Positions 1 through 7,784 are shown, counted from the first letter of the stretch. The stretch is 15,877 nucleotides of DNA from Pseudomonadota bacterium (GCA_015486445.1 WFRT01000128.1:1-15877), one strand, 5' to 3'. The notes: a model not told the origin generated them from the letters alone. Numbers and translations: made by a program.

Positions 1-233
1 ACTATTCAGCCAAATCCGGGGTCGGGCGCGGCTTTTCTTCGCTAAGCGTTAAGATTTCTGTTTTTCCACGCGCTCGCTTCGCCCGCATTGCAAAACTCGC
101 TTACGCTCAGACAGTTGCAATGCTTATGGGCTCCCGCTCGCTGGGAAAAACGACGAAATCTTTACGAAACCGCTCAGAAAAACCACCCCCGCCCCCTCCT
201 GAAAGATAGGGAGATAGAATTTAGCTGAATAGT
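1..233. mobile_element. Foldback MITE-like element, copy 1
   Basis: Non-coding element ending in inverted repeats ACTATTCAGC (1-10) and GCTGAATAGT (224-233), followed by TA (234-235). A second copy at 14752-14943, same orientation, is flanked by TA on both sides, so a TA target duplication is the best reading; here the left TA lies outside the window. The whole element folds on itself: the stretch 41-67 (AAGATTTCTG...TTTTTCC) is nearly the reverse complement of 143-162 (GGGAAAAACGACGAAATCTT), and GCATTGCAA at 85-93 pairs exactly with TTGCAATGC at 115-123. No ORF of note and no transposase. TA duplication with short terminal repeats would suit mobilisation by an IS630/Tc1-mariner type transposase elsewhere in the genome; that part is inference. 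Confidence 0.8.
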
Positions 234-352
234 TACCGCAATCTTTGAGTGCCTTGCCGGTGGTGTTTCCTTTTTGAGAAAAAGATTTAAGGTGCGAGTC
301 GCTGGTTTGCGGATGGCAAAGATATGAATATTAGACTTTTATCATATTTTTC

Positions 353-381
353 TTGCATAAAGAATTAGAAGCTGTTAATAT
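353..381 (+). promoter_or_regulatory. Candidate sigma70 promoter for the porin gene
   Basis: TTGCAT (353-358) and TAATAT (376-381) are separated by 17 bp in AT-rich DNA, 133 bp upstream of the porin start codon. Assignment is by match to the -35/-10 consensus only. Confidence 0.5.
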
Positions 382-500
382 CCCCTATCTCAAATGATGG
401 ATTGACGGACAAGCAAGTCAGATCGGCCGTGATTCCTGTTGCAGGATTGCGGAATTAATTAAAGTTATCGGGTTTAATGTACATTATTTCAAATTGTTAA

Positions 501-507
501 GAGGAGG
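501..507 (+). promoter_or_regulatory. Strong ribosome binding site of the porin gene
   Basis: GAGGAGG followed by six A residues before the ATG at 514. A near-perfect anti-16S match at ideal distance, as expected for an abundant outer-membrane protein, and it fixes the start. Confidence 0.85.
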
Positions 508-513
508 AAAAAA

Positions 514-1929
514 ATGGTTAAGAAATTAGGAATCGTACTTGCATTCCTGCTGATGGTGGCGATGGCCGTGCCGGCCCTGGCCGCTGATGTCAAGATCAAG
601 GGCGACTTCAACAACCGTTTCATGGTCTACACCAACCACAATGACTGGCTGGCCAGCGAAAAAGGTGTTCTGCATGACGGCAGCGTTGACGAGACCTGGG
701 GTGAGGCCAAGTACCGGATGTGGTTTGACGCTTCGACCAACGACGGCAACGTCAAGGGCGTCTGGGCCTGGGAAATCGGCGGCCTCGAATATGGTAAGCC
801 CGGTTCTGTTGGCAAAAGCGTGGGCGGCAGCTATTCCGGTGATGCCATCAACATCGAAACCCGCTGGCTCTATACCGACTTCCAGCTGCCCTGGGCCTGC
901 AACAAGGCCCGCATCCGCATGGGTCTGCAGCCCTTCTCGGTCAACAGCTACCTCTGGCAGGAGACCATCATGGGGGTTTCCGCCAATGTCGCCGCCGGTC
1001 CGGTTGACCTGACCTTCGCCTGGGTGCGCCCCTACCGCGACCCGGTCAAGGACGACAAGAGCGACGTCGAAGATCTCGATTCTTTTTACGCCCGGGCCAA
1101 CTTCAAGCCGGCCGACGGCGTCAAGATGGGGGTTTTCGGCATTTACATGACTGGCGACGGTGACCAGGACAAACCTTCGACCATCACTTCGCAGTACTAT
1201 GAAGTCAAAAACTTTGCCAACCACTACGATCTCGATCTCTGGGCTTTCGGTGTCGACGGCAAGGCCAACATCGACACGGTTTTCATCAACTGGGATCTGA
1301 TTTACGAAACCGGCAGCATTGACAATGCCAACTTCGCCCAGAGTTACAACGGCAAGATCTACAATCCCGAAGGTCGGGCCGACGAAGATTTCGACGTCAG
1401 CGCCTGGCTCGCCCATGTCGATGTCGGCGTCAATCTCGGCAGCCTGAAACTGACCGGCACCGTGCTCTACACCTCGGGTGACGATGACGGCTCCGATTCC
1501 GATTTCGACGGCTTCCTGGCGGTGGACATCGACCGGACCGACAGTATCTGCCTGATGGAAGGCGGCTACACCGACGATGACTACTACACCGAGAAAGACT
1601 ACATGCTCGACAAAGGTCTCTGGCTCTTCAAGGGTGCGGCCGATTACAAGGCCAGCAAGAAACTGGCTGTCGGTGGCGCCCTCATGTACATGATGACCGC
1701 CGAAGATATCGAGTACCTCGACAATTACGGCAAGAAGCAGAAAGATGACAGCCTCGGGATCGAAGTCGATGCCTACCTGAAGTACAAAATCTATGACAAC
1801 CTCGAGTTCGCGGTCAACGCCGGTTATCTCTTCGCCGACGACGCCATGGACTTCTGGGAAGTTGACCGGGACGGCAGCAGCGACGAAGACATCTTCATCA
1901 GCACCGCCCGTGTGCGCTACAAATTCTAA
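514..1929 (+). CDS. Outer-membrane beta-barrel porin
   Basis: Predicted 471-residue outer-membrane channel. Residues 1-23 form a classical signal peptide (MVKK, hydrophobic core, then PALA before ADVKIKG), with likely cleavage after Ala23. The mature part is rich in Asp, Gly, Tyr and Trp with alternating strand patterns and acidic loops, and the chain ends RVRYKF; a terminal aromatic residue is the usual beta-barrel assembly signal. Length and style fit the deltaproteobacterial porins that carry ions or small solutes. The substrate cannot be read from the sequence. Its own promoter, a strong ribosome binding site and a strong terminator make it a single-gene, probably highly expressed unit. 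The acidic loops (for example around residues 320-360) could favour cations; that is speculation. Confidence 0.85.
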   Translation: MVKKLGIVLAFLLMVAMAVPALAADVKIKGDFNNRFMVYTNHNDWLASEKGVLHDGSVDETWGEAKYRMWFDASTNDGNVKGVWAWEIGGLEYGKPGSVGKSVGGSYSGDAINIETRWLYTDFQLPWACNKARIRMGLQPFSVNSYLWQETIMGVSANVAAGPVDLTFAWVRPYRDPVKDDKSDVEDLDSFYARANFKPADGVKMGVFGIYMTGDGDQDKPSTITSQYYEVKNFANHYDLDLWAFGVDGKANIDTVFINWDLIYETGSIDNANFAQSYNGKIYNPEGRADEDFDVSAWLAHVDVGVNLGSLKLTGTVLYTSGDDDGSDSDFDGFLAVDIDRTDSICLMEGGYTDDDYYTEKDYMLDKGLWLFKGAADYKASKKLAVGGALMYMMTAEDIEYLDNYGKKQKDDSLGIEVDAYLKYKIYDNLEFAVNAGYLFADDAMDFWEVDRDGSSDEDIFISTARVRYKF

Positions 1930-1953
1930 AAGCTTTACCGGATAGAACCTGTT

Positions 1954-1992
1954 AAAAGGGAAAGCGCCTTCATGGCGCTTTCCCTTTTTTTT
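1954..1992 (+). terminator. Intrinsic terminator of the porin gene
   Basis: Perfect 15-bp stem AAAAGGGAAAGCGCC (1954-1968) with GGCGCTTTCCCTTTT (1974-1988), 5-nt loop TTCAT, running into eight T residues (1985-1992). It starts 25 bp after the porin stop codon and separates the porin from the next gene. Confidence 0.93.
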
Positions 1993-2002
1993 GCCTTTTT
2001 AC

Positions 2003-2031
2003 TTGAGCTGTCAGGGTAAAAGGGCTATAAA
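2003..2031 (+). promoter_or_regulatory. Candidate sigma70 promoter for the FG-GAP protein gene
   Basis: TTGAGC (2003-2008), 17-bp spacer, TATAAA (2026-2031), directly after the porin terminator and about 95 bp before the next start codon. Both boxes differ little from consensus and the position is right for an independent unit. Confidence 0.55.
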
Positions 2032-2124
2032 CCTGCCTTGCCGTCTCCCGGTTGCTGCAACCTGGAAGATTATTGCCCCACAGGCCCGGGCTCAAGCTGA
2101 TCAAACCTTTTCGTGAGTTGATTG

Positions 2125-3894
2125 ATGTTACAGATGATGAACCGTATGAAGAAAATATATCGCCGGATTGTTTTCGGCCTGGTGGTTGGCGTTCTGGTTT
2201 TTCTTTCCTTGCCGCAGCCCTCCGGGGCCGTGGCCCCGGCCGCCCGTTTCAGTCCCCTGTCCGGCTACCTCGTCCAGGCTGGTCCCCAGGGCCTGCTGAT
2301 CGACTGCGGCCGCCGCAAAGGGGTTGAAATCGGGGATTTGTTCGTGGTCCTCCAGCCCGGCGGCCCGCCTCTCGTTCACCCGGTGACCGGCAAACCGATG
2401 GGGGTCCAGGAACGTCGACTGGCAACCCTGAAAGTGGTTCGGGTCGAGGCCGACTACTCAATTTGCCGCCCCCTGCGGCGCTATCTCCAGGTTCCCCTGC
2501 GGCGGGGCCTGCCGGTCCGGCGCTTCGCCCTGATGGCGGCCCTCTTTATCGATCTCAACGGCAACGGAGCGGCTCTTTTTTCCCGGGTCCGGGAAATGCT
2601 TTCCGGGCTTGACTGGGCCGACTACAACCTCGGATTGCGTTACCGCGACAGCCTGCGGCGGCCCGGCGGGCCCGGCGCCCTGGGCTTCGATTTGTACGTC
2701 GTCAACCAGGGGCCGGAGCTGACCTTTTACAACGGCGACCAGGAACTGGTCGGCGCCTGGCCGGCGGAGCTCTTTTCCGCTGCAGGCACTACGACCCGGA
2801 AACGCCCCGGCAGCGGTTCGGCCGGCGGAAAATACACGATGTCGACCGAGGATGCCAGCCAGGTGGTTCTCTCCCGCTACCGGACCATGGACAAGATTCG
2901 ACTGGTGGTCAAGGGGGTGGATGCCGGTGACCTGGATGGGGATGGAACCACGGAGATTGTCTTTACCGATGGCGAGAAGATCTTCGTCTACCGGGTGACG
3001 CCGGAGGGCCTCAAATTCCGTTATCGTTATCTTTTTGACAAGTGGGGCAGTATTGTCAATATCTCGGTCGGTGATATCGACGGAGACCGCCGGGACGAGA
3101 TTATCGTCAATATTTTCAAGGAAACCGAGGACGGTTTTTCATCTTTTGTCCTCGGGGTCAGAAATGGACATTACCAGCGTCTTGTCGAACACGTTCCTTT
3201 TGTCATGGGGCTGCTGGGCGGCCGCTCGGTGGCCGACCGGGGGTGTCTGTTCGTCGGCCAGGGCTTTGCCGCTGAAACCTTGTTCGGCGGCAAGGTCTAT
3301 CTCCTGAAATACGCCGGCGACAAGGTTCTGTCGCAGGAGAAGTTCGCGGTGCCCCAGGGGTTTACCCTGCCGGGCGCTCTCTACGCCGATGTCAACCACG
3401 ACGGCAGGCGGGAGCTCTGTTTTATCAACCCCAATAATTTCCTGGAAATCTACAGGGGTGACAAGCGTCTCTGGATGAGTGACGAGCGCCTCGGGGGGTC
3501 GCTGCTGGATGTTCAGTACGAGGTCGGTACGGCCAAGGTCAGCTACACCGAAAAACGCCAGATCTGTTCACCGATGCGCTTTCTCGATGTCGATGGCGAC
3601 GGGCGCCGGGAACTGGTGGTTTGTGACAATAAGTCCGGGATGTCGACCTCCTTCGGAGACTATGGTTTCCTTTCCCAGGGCTATGTCAAGATGGTGCGTA
3701 ATACCGGAACCGGTTTCATGGTGGCCGAGGTCACCGGGCGGATCGGCGGCCCGATCCAGGGAATGCTGCCGCTGGGCAGCGAGCTCGTGGTGGCGATGGT
3801 CAAGCGTGGTGAAGACCTGCTGAAACAGTCGGGCAGCACCTTTCTGCTCGCCTTTCCCCTGCCGGCCGGCAACCCTGAAAGGCCGGGCCGCTAG
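2125..3894 (+). CDS. Exported FG-GAP/VCBS repeat beta-propeller protein
   Basis: About 589 residues. The N-terminus has basic residues then a hydrophobic stretch (RRIVFGLVVGVLVFLSL) and a likely cleavage site near SGAVA, so it is exported; there is no lipobox Cys. Residues ~45-130 form a small domain (GYLVQAGPQGLLIDCGRRKG, then EIGDLFVV, then HPVTGKPMG) that resembles the C-terminal domain of FlgT-like and similar envelope proteins. Residues ~265-510 contain at least four FG-GAP type repeats with calcium-loop cores: DLDGDGTTE (270-278), DIDGDRRDE (318-326), DVNHDGRRE (423-431), DVDGDGRRE (489-497). Such repeats usually build a Ca-binding beta-propeller for protein or polysaccharide contacts. 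The start is uncertain: TTG 2122, ATG 2125, 2134, 2137 and 2146 are all in frame; GTGAG at 2113-2117 favours 2122 or 2125. Function unknown; likely a periplasmic or surface scaffold. It ends 1 nt from the convergent aminotransferase gene. Confidence 0.8.
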   Translation: MLQMMNRMKKIYRRIVFGLVVGVLVFLSLPQPSGAVAPAARFSPLSGYLVQAGPQGLLIDCGRRKGVEIGDLFVVLQPGGPPLVHPVTGKPMGVQERRLATLKVVRVEADYSICRPLRRYLQVPLRRGLPVRRFALMAALFIDLNGNGAALFSRVREMLSGLDWADYNLGLRYRDSLRRPGGPGALGFDLYVVNQGPELTFYNGDQELVGAWPAELFSAAGTTTRKRPGSGSAGGKYTMSTEDASQVVLSRYRTMDKIRLVVKGVDAGDLDGDGTTEIVFTDGEKIFVYRVTPEGLKFRYRYLFDKWGSIVNISVGDIDGDRRDEIIVNIFKETEDGFSSFVLGVRNGHYQRLVEHVPFVMGLLGGRSVADRGCLFVGQGFAAETLFGGKVYLLKYAGDKVLSQEKFAVPQGFTLPGALYADVNHDGRRELCFINPNNFLEIYRGDKRLWMSDERLGGSLLDVQYEVGTAKVSYTEKRQICSPMRFLDVDGDGRRELVVCDNKSGMSTSFGDYGFLSQGYVKMVRNTGTGFMVAEVTGRIGGPIQGMLPLGSELVVAMVKRGEDLLKQSGSTFLLAFPLPAGNPERPGR

Positions 3895-3895
3895 C

Positions 3896-5053
3896 TTAGA
3901 GACCGCGAAAGAATTGCTCCAGCCGGTCGAGTCCGGTGCTGATGTTTTCCAGCGAGTTGGCGTATGAGAAACGGATGAAGCCTTCGCCGTTGGCGCCGAA
4001 ATCGATTCCCGGGGTTACCCCGACCCCGGCCTCTTCGAGGATCCGGAAGGCAAAATCGTAGGAGCTGGAAGTAAAGCGCCGGGCGTTGGCAAAGACGTAG
4101 AAGGCGCCGGTCGGCTCTACCGCCACCTTGAGCCCGATCTCCCGGACCCTGCGGATCATGAAGCGTCGGCGTTCATCGTAGATGGCGCGCATCTTTTCCA
4201 GGTCCCGTTCGACCGGCCCCGGTTTCAGGGCCTCCAGGGCGGCGGCCTGGGCGAAGTGAGGAGCCGAGATCAGGAAACTCTGCTGCAGGGTCTGCAGGGT
4301 GCGCATGTAACGGGCCGGGGCGATCAGGTAGCCGAGGCGCCAGCCGGTCATGGCGTAAAGCTTGGAAAAGCCGTTGAAGACGAAGGCGTTGTCGGTAAAC
4401 TCGAGGATCGAGTGCTCCCGGCCTTCGTAGACCAGGCCGTGGTAGATTTCGTCCGAGAAGATCACCGGCCCGAGTTCGGCCAGCGCTTTCATTCTGTCGG
4501 CATCGAGCAGGCAGCCGGTGGGATTGGCCGGGGAGTTGATGAGAATTGCCCGGGTTCGGGGGGAGAGTGTTTTTTTCAGCCCGCCGGGATCGTACTGGAA
4601 GCCGTTGTCTTCGTAAACCTTGACCGGTTGCGGAGTCCCGTCGCAGTAGCTGATGAAGTTGTTGTAGCAGGCGTAGCCCGGATCACTGACCATGACCTCA
4701 TCGCCCGGGTTGAGACAGGCCGCGCAGGCCAGCATCAGGGCCGGTGAGGTGCCGGAGGTGACCAGTACCTGATTCGCTTTGACCCTGACCCCGTAGCGTC
4801 TGTGGTAGTGTTCGGCGATGGCCGTTCTGAGCTCATGCAGGCCGAGGCTGTGGGTGTAGTGGGTCAGGTCTTTTTGCAGGGCCGTGACGCCGGCCTCCTT
4901 GATGGCACCCGGGGTCGCGAAGTCGGGTTCACCGACCGACAGGTGAATGATCGAGCGGCCGGCCCGTTCCAGTTCCTGGGCCCGTTCGAGAATGTCCATG
5001 GCCATGAATGGCTTGAGCCCGGCGGCTTTCCGGGAAAGGTGGTTTGTCGGCAA
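3896..5053 (-). CDS. PLP-dependent class I/II aminotransferase (aspartate aminotransferase family)
   Basis: Cytosolic fold-type I enzyme moving an amino group between an amino acid and a 2-oxo acid with pyridoxal phosphate. Numbered from the TTG start (385 aa): SPANPTG with Asn177, SDEIY with Asp201 for the pyridine nitrogen, GFSKLYAMTGWRLGY with the Schiff-base Lys231, and FIRFSYA with substrate-carboxylate Arg361. Length is normal for the AspC/AlaT/PatA-like subgroup, and the opening SRKAAGLKPF...HLSVGEPDF is typical of it. Substrate cannot be settled: Asp, Ala, aromatic or LL-DAP precursor are all possible. Start: an ATG at 5074 has no ribosome binding site, whereas AGGAGG at 5064-5069 lies inside that longer frame, 10 nt before the TTG at 5053, so the TTG is preferred. 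Convergent with the FG-GAP gene, divergent from nadC. Confidence 0.88.
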   Translation of the reverse strand: MPTNHLSRKAAGLKPFMAMDILERAQELERAGRSIIHLSVGEPDFATPGAIKEAGVTALQKDLTHYTHSLGLHELRTAIAEHYHRRYGVRVKANQVLVTSGTSPALMLACAACLNPGDEVMVSDPGYACYNNFISYCDGTPQPVKVYEDNGFQYDPGGLKKTLSPRTRAILINSPANPTGCLLDADRMKALAELGPVIFSDEIYHGLVYEGREHSILEFTDNAFVFNGFSKLYAMTGWRLGYLIAPARYMRTLQTLQQSFLISAPHFAQAAALEALKPGPVERDLEKMRAIYDERRRFMIRRVREIGLKVAVEPTGAFYVFANARRFTSSSYDFAFRILEEAGVGVTPGIDFGANGEGFIRFSYANSLENISTGLDRLEQFFRGL

Positions 5054-5063
5054 AACTTGCAGT

Positions 5064-5069
5064 CCTCCT
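5064..5069 (-). promoter_or_regulatory. Ribosome binding site that decides the aminotransferase start
   Basis: AGGAGG on the - strand, 10 nt upstream of TTG 5053-5051. It lies five bases into the frame opened by the ATG at 5074, which argues against that ATG being the used start. Confidence 0.6.
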
Positions 5070-5258
5070 GGCATCGGTCTGGAGATAATTTTCCACGTTC
5101 AGCCTAACTACCGGAGTCGGGGCAAAAAATCAAGCCGTCGTCCATTTTCCGGCGGAAAGGCTGTGTGTCTTTTACCGGAAGGAGAAAACCATTCCCCCGG
5201 CCGGCCGGCAAAGAGCCGTTTTCCGGGCCGGGCGAGGGAAGCAGAAAAGGGAGTTGAA

Positions 5259-6095
5259 ATGTTTGCAGCTGAAAAATTGATCAAGATGGCCCTCGAAGAG
5301 GATCTCGGTTCCGGGGACGTGACGACCCTGGCAACGGTGCCGCCCGGAACTGTCGCCCGGGCCCTGATTCGCACCAAACAGGAATGCCTGGCGGCCGGCA
5401 TCCAGATCCTGGGACTGGTTTTCCGAACCCTTGATGCCTCGCTCAAGGTTGAGGCCCGGGTTGGGGACAGCGACCGTCTCAAGCCCGGTGACCCGCTGCT
5501 GGCGGTGACCGGCAATGTGGTCTCGATCCTCATGGCCGAGCGCGTGGCGCTCAATTTCGTCCAGCGTCTCTGCGGGGTGGCGACCCTGACTTTCGCCTAC
5601 GTCGAAGCCGTGGCCGATTATCCGGCCGAGATCGTTGATACCCGTAAAACTACTCCGGGCTGGAGGTCGCTGGAAAAATACGCGGTTCAGGTCGGCGGCG
5701 GCCGCAATCACCGGCACGGGCTTTTCGACGGTATCCTGATCAAGGACAACCATATCCGGGCGGCCGGCACGATTACCGATGCCGTCGGGCATGCCCGCCG
5801 GCTGGCTCCTCACGGTCTCAGGATCGAGGTCGAGGCGGCTGACCTCAACGAGGTTCGTGAGGCGGCCCGCTGCGGGGCCGAGATCATTCTGCTTGACAAC
5901 ATGGACGAGGAACAGCTGCGCGAGGCGGTCGGCCTGGTTCGCCGTGAGCATCCCGGGATCAAGCTCGAAGCCTCGGGCGGTATCACCCTGGAGACCGTGG
6001 CCGGGGTCGCAGCCACCGGGGTCGATTTCATCTCGGTCGGGGCCCTGACCCATTCGGCTCCGGCCATCGATATTTCGCTTGACCTGGTTTCGTGA
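5259..6095 (+). CDS. nadC: Nicotinate-nucleotide pyrophosphorylase (quinolinate phosphoribosyltransferase)
   Basis: Converts quinolinate and PRPP to nicotinate mononucleotide, CO2 and pyrophosphate in de novo NAD synthesis. The 278 residues match the family length. Visible motifs: EEDLGSGDVTT (13-23), substrate-lid RTKQECLAAG (38-47), NFVQRLCGVATLT (99-111), DTRKTTPGWR (127-136), GGGRNHRHGLFDGILIKDNH (146-165), EVEAADLNE (190-198), LLDNM (211-215), EASGGI (237-242) and the phosphate-binding end ISVGALTHS (258-266). The start is ATG 5259 with AAAGGGAG at 5246-5253; the frame is open further upstream but that part does not look like NadC. First gene of a nadC-birA-coaX operon; its TGA overlaps the birA start by 4 nt. 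Confidence 0.96.
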   Translation: MFAAEKLIKMALEEDLGSGDVTTLATVPPGTVARALIRTKQECLAAGIQILGLVFRTLDASLKVEARVGDSDRLKPGDPLLAVTGNVVSILMAERVALNFVQRLCGVATLTFAYVEAVADYPAEIVDTRKTTPGWRSLEKYAVQVGGGRNHRHGLFDGILIKDNHIRAAGTITDAVGHARRLAPHGLRIEVEAADLNEVREAARCGAEIILLDNMDEEQLREAVGLVRREHPGIKLEASGGITLETVAGVAATGVDFISVGALTHSAPAIDISLDLVS

Positions 6096-6964
6096 TAGAA
6101 GGTTTTGCCTCTCCCTGGGGGAGTCGGGTCGAAATTTTCACCCGCCTGTCGTCAACCAGCCGCTATCTGTTTGCAGAGGCTGTAAAAGGGGCCCCGGCCG
6201 GTCTCGTGGCGGTGGCCGAGGAGCAGACCGCCGGTTACGGTCGGCGGGGGCGGCAATGGCACTCGCCGGCCGGTCTCAATCTCTACTTTTCCGTTCTCCT
6301 GCGTCCGGAACTCGATTACGCGCAGGTGCCGCAGCTCTCTTTAGTGGCGGTCGCGGCGCTCTGGCGGGCCCTGGACGCAGAGGGTGTCGCCGGACTGACG
6401 GTCAAGTGGCCCAACGACCTCTACCTTGGGGGTTGCAAACTGGCGGGGATTATTGCCGAAATGCAGCCCGGCGGCCGGGGGCCGGAATTTGTCGTTCTGG
6501 GGATCGGGCTCAATGTCAATACCGGCATTGATGATTTCCCGCCCGAGCTGCGGGGGACGGCCACCTCGCTTTTCCACTCCTGCGGCCGCAGGTTCGATCG
6601 TGCCCGCCTGCTGGCGGCGCTGCTTGAGCAGTTGGCCGCCTGTGAAAAAATTTTTTACCGCCAGGGGCTGGGGGGGGAGCTGGCCGGGTTGATCAATGCC
6701 AACTTCTATCTTGGGGGCCGGGAGGTGGTGCTGGTCTCCGGCGACCGCCGGCAGCGGGGCCGGGCCCGGGGAATCGACGACCGGGGCCGGCTTCTGCTGG
6801 ATTATGGCGACGGCCGGCAGGAGGCCTTTGCGGCCGGCGAGGCCTGGCTCGAGAAACAATCTCTTCCGCTTATTGGAGATAACATCTTTCAAGGCTCTCT
6901 TACATCCTGGCGGGGCGGAAAAATTTCCGCATGCAGCCGCCGACGCGAGACAGACAATGGTTGA
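6092..6964 (+). CDS. birA: Biotin--[acetyl-CoA-carboxylase] ligase, group I (no HTH domain)
   Basis: Attaches biotin to the carrier-protein lysine of biotin-dependent carboxylases through biotinyl-AMP. Of 290 residues, ~1-200 are the catalytic domain and ~205-255 the small SH3-like C-terminal domain. Seen: SSTSRYLF (20-27), the biotinyl-AMP loop GYGRRGRQW (48-56; the second position is Tyr where E. coli BirA has Arg), KWPNDLYLGGCKLAGI with catalytic Lys105, and GIGLNVN (137-143). The N-terminal winged-helix repressor domain of E. coli BirA is absent, so it should not bind the bio operator. GTG start at 6092 overlaps the nadC TGA (GTGA), indicating translational coupling. Residues ~256-290 form a tail beyond the usual family end. 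Confidence 0.93.
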   Translation: MIEGFASPWGSRVEIFTRLSSTSRYLFAEAVKGAPAGLVAVAEEQTAGYGRRGRQWHSPAGLNLYFSVLLRPELDYAQVPQLSLVAVAALWRALDAEGVAGLTVKWPNDLYLGGCKLAGIIAEMQPGGRGPEFVVLGIGLNVNTGIDDFPPELRGTATSLFHSCGRRFDRARLLAALLEQLAACEKIFYRQGLGGELAGLINANFYLGGREVVLVSGDRRQRGRARGIDDRGRLLLDYGDGRQEAFAAGEAWLEKQSLPLIGDNIFQGSLTSWRGGKISACSRRRETDNG

Positions 6965-6974
6965 TTCAGCAAAA

Positions 6975-6978
6975 AAGG
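6975..6978 (+). promoter_or_regulatory. Ribosome binding site that favours the second coaX Met
   Basis: AAGG within AAAAAAGGT, 5 nt before the ATG at 6984. The earlier in-frame ATG at 6957 has no clear site, and MLAVIDVGNT is the usual CoaX beginning. Confidence 0.55.
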
Positions 6979-6983
6979 TCGAT

Positions 6984-7754
6984 ATGCTGGCGGTAATCGA
7001 TGTAGGCAACACCCATACCGTGATTGGTCTCTACCGGGGCGATAAATTGCTTGACAACTGGCGCATTTCAACGGCGACCGAGCGCACCCGGGATGAATAT
7101 ATAATCCTGCTTCAGGAATTTTTGCGCTCATTGGGGAGTGACCGTTGCGAGGTCGGAGGGATGATGATTTCCTGCGTGGTGCCGCCGGTTTTAAACGAGC
7201 TTCTCGGCCTGGCCCGGAAATATTTTCATTTTCGGCCCCTGGTGGTTGGTCCCGGCATCAAGACCGGCCTGCCGATTCTGCTGGACAACCCCCGCGAGGT
7301 CGGAGCCGATCGTATAGTCAATGCCGTGGCCGCTTATCAGAAGTACAGGCGGGCGATGATTATCATCGATTTCGGCACGGCCACGACCTTTGACTGTGTT
7401 TCGGCTAAGGGGGAATATCTTGGTGGGGTGATTGCCCCGGGCATGCATATTTCGATGGAAGCCCTATGCCAGCGGGCTTCGAAACTGCCCCGGGTGGAAC
7501 TGGTTCGGCCCCGGGAAGTGGTGGGCAAGAATACCGTGCAGTGCATGCAGTCGGGAGTGGTCTACGGCTATCTTTCTCTGGTTGAGGGACTGATCGAACG
7601 GATCCGCGGCGAATTGGGACACGACCTCCTGGTGGTGGCCACCGGGGGCCTGGCCCGGGTTGTGGAGAAGGAGACGGGGGCTATCGACGAGGTTGACGAT
7701 CTGCTCACCCTGGAGGGTTTAAAATATCTTTATAATCTAAATAGTAATAAATAG
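6984..7754 (+). CDS. coaX: Type III pantothenate kinase
   Basis: ATP-dependent phosphorylation of pantothenate, the first step of coenzyme A synthesis. From ATG 6984 it is 256 residues, the normal size. Motifs of the ASKHA-fold family: phosphate-1 loop DVGNTHTVIGLY (6-17), PREVGADRIVNAVAAY with GADR (107-110), phosphate-2 region IIDFGTATTFD (127-137), GGVIAPG (147-153) and ATGGLA (219-224). An in-frame ATG at 6957 would give 265 residues and an 8-nt overlap with birA. Third gene of the cofactor operon; with nadC and birA it covers NAD, biotin attachment and CoA. The end of the gene is AT-rich and runs straight into the promoter of the next gene. Confidence 0.95.
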   Translation: MLAVIDVGNTHTVIGLYRGDKLLDNWRISTATERTRDEYIILLQEFLRSLGSDRCEVGGMMISCVVPPVLNELLGLARKYFHFRPLVVGPGIKTGLPILLDNPREVGADRIVNAVAAYQKYRRAMIIIDFGTATTFDCVSAKGEYLGGVIAPGMHISMEALCQRASKLPRVELVRPREVVGKNTVQCMQSGVVYGYLSLVEGLIERIRGELGHDLLVVATGGLARVVEKETGAIDEVDDLLTLEGLKYLYNLNSNK

Positions 7755-7755
7755 G

Positions 7756-7784
7756 TTGACATGTCCATTGTAAGATGATAATAT
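7756..7784 (+). promoter_or_regulatory. Promoter of the Rrf2-family regulator gene
   Basis: Perfect -35 TTGACA (7756-7761), 17-bp spacer, TAATAT (7779-7784), starting 2 bp after the coaX stop codon. The palindrome GACATGTC (7758-7765) overlaps the -35 box. The predicted transcript has a leader of about 55 nt. Confidence 0.7.

Larger units (their letters stand above)
237..513 (+). promoter_or_regulatory. AT-rich leader region upstream of the porin gene
   Basis: Stretch without a gene between the mobile element and the porin start, clearly more AT-rich than the rest of the window. It holds one convincing sigma70-like promoter (353-381) and a ribosome binding site at the end. A short A/T hairpin, CTTTTT (270-275) with AAAAAG (279-284), lies upstream of the promoter. 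About 120 nt of untranslated leader would follow the promoter; I recognise no riboswitch in it. Confidence 0.5.

Noticed and set aside
1..233. Possible CRISPR or REP-array reading of the hairpin-rich start
   Set aside because: No regularly spaced short repeats; one element with terminal inverted repeats and a distant second copy explains it.
526..1416. 296-codon - strand open frame opposite the porin
   Set aside because: Antisense to a clear signal-peptide porin with promoter, ribosome binding site and terminator on the + strand.
5075..5258. AAGGAG at 5179-5184 and the CCGGCCGGCCGGC run as a hidden small gene or regulatory site upstream of nadC
   Set aside because: No ATG, GTG or TTG at proper spacing after AAGGAG, and CCGGCC/GGCCGG words are common throughout this GC-rich window.
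4947..5258. Upstream in-frame extension of nadC
   Set aside because: It overlaps the divergent aminotransferase, does not resemble NadC, and ATG 5259 has a good ribosome binding site with the usual NadC N-terminus.
6696..6983. Long N-terminal extension of coaX inside birA
   Set aside because: It lies wholly within the birA coding region in another frame and has no CoaX similarity; the family start is MLAVIDVGNT.
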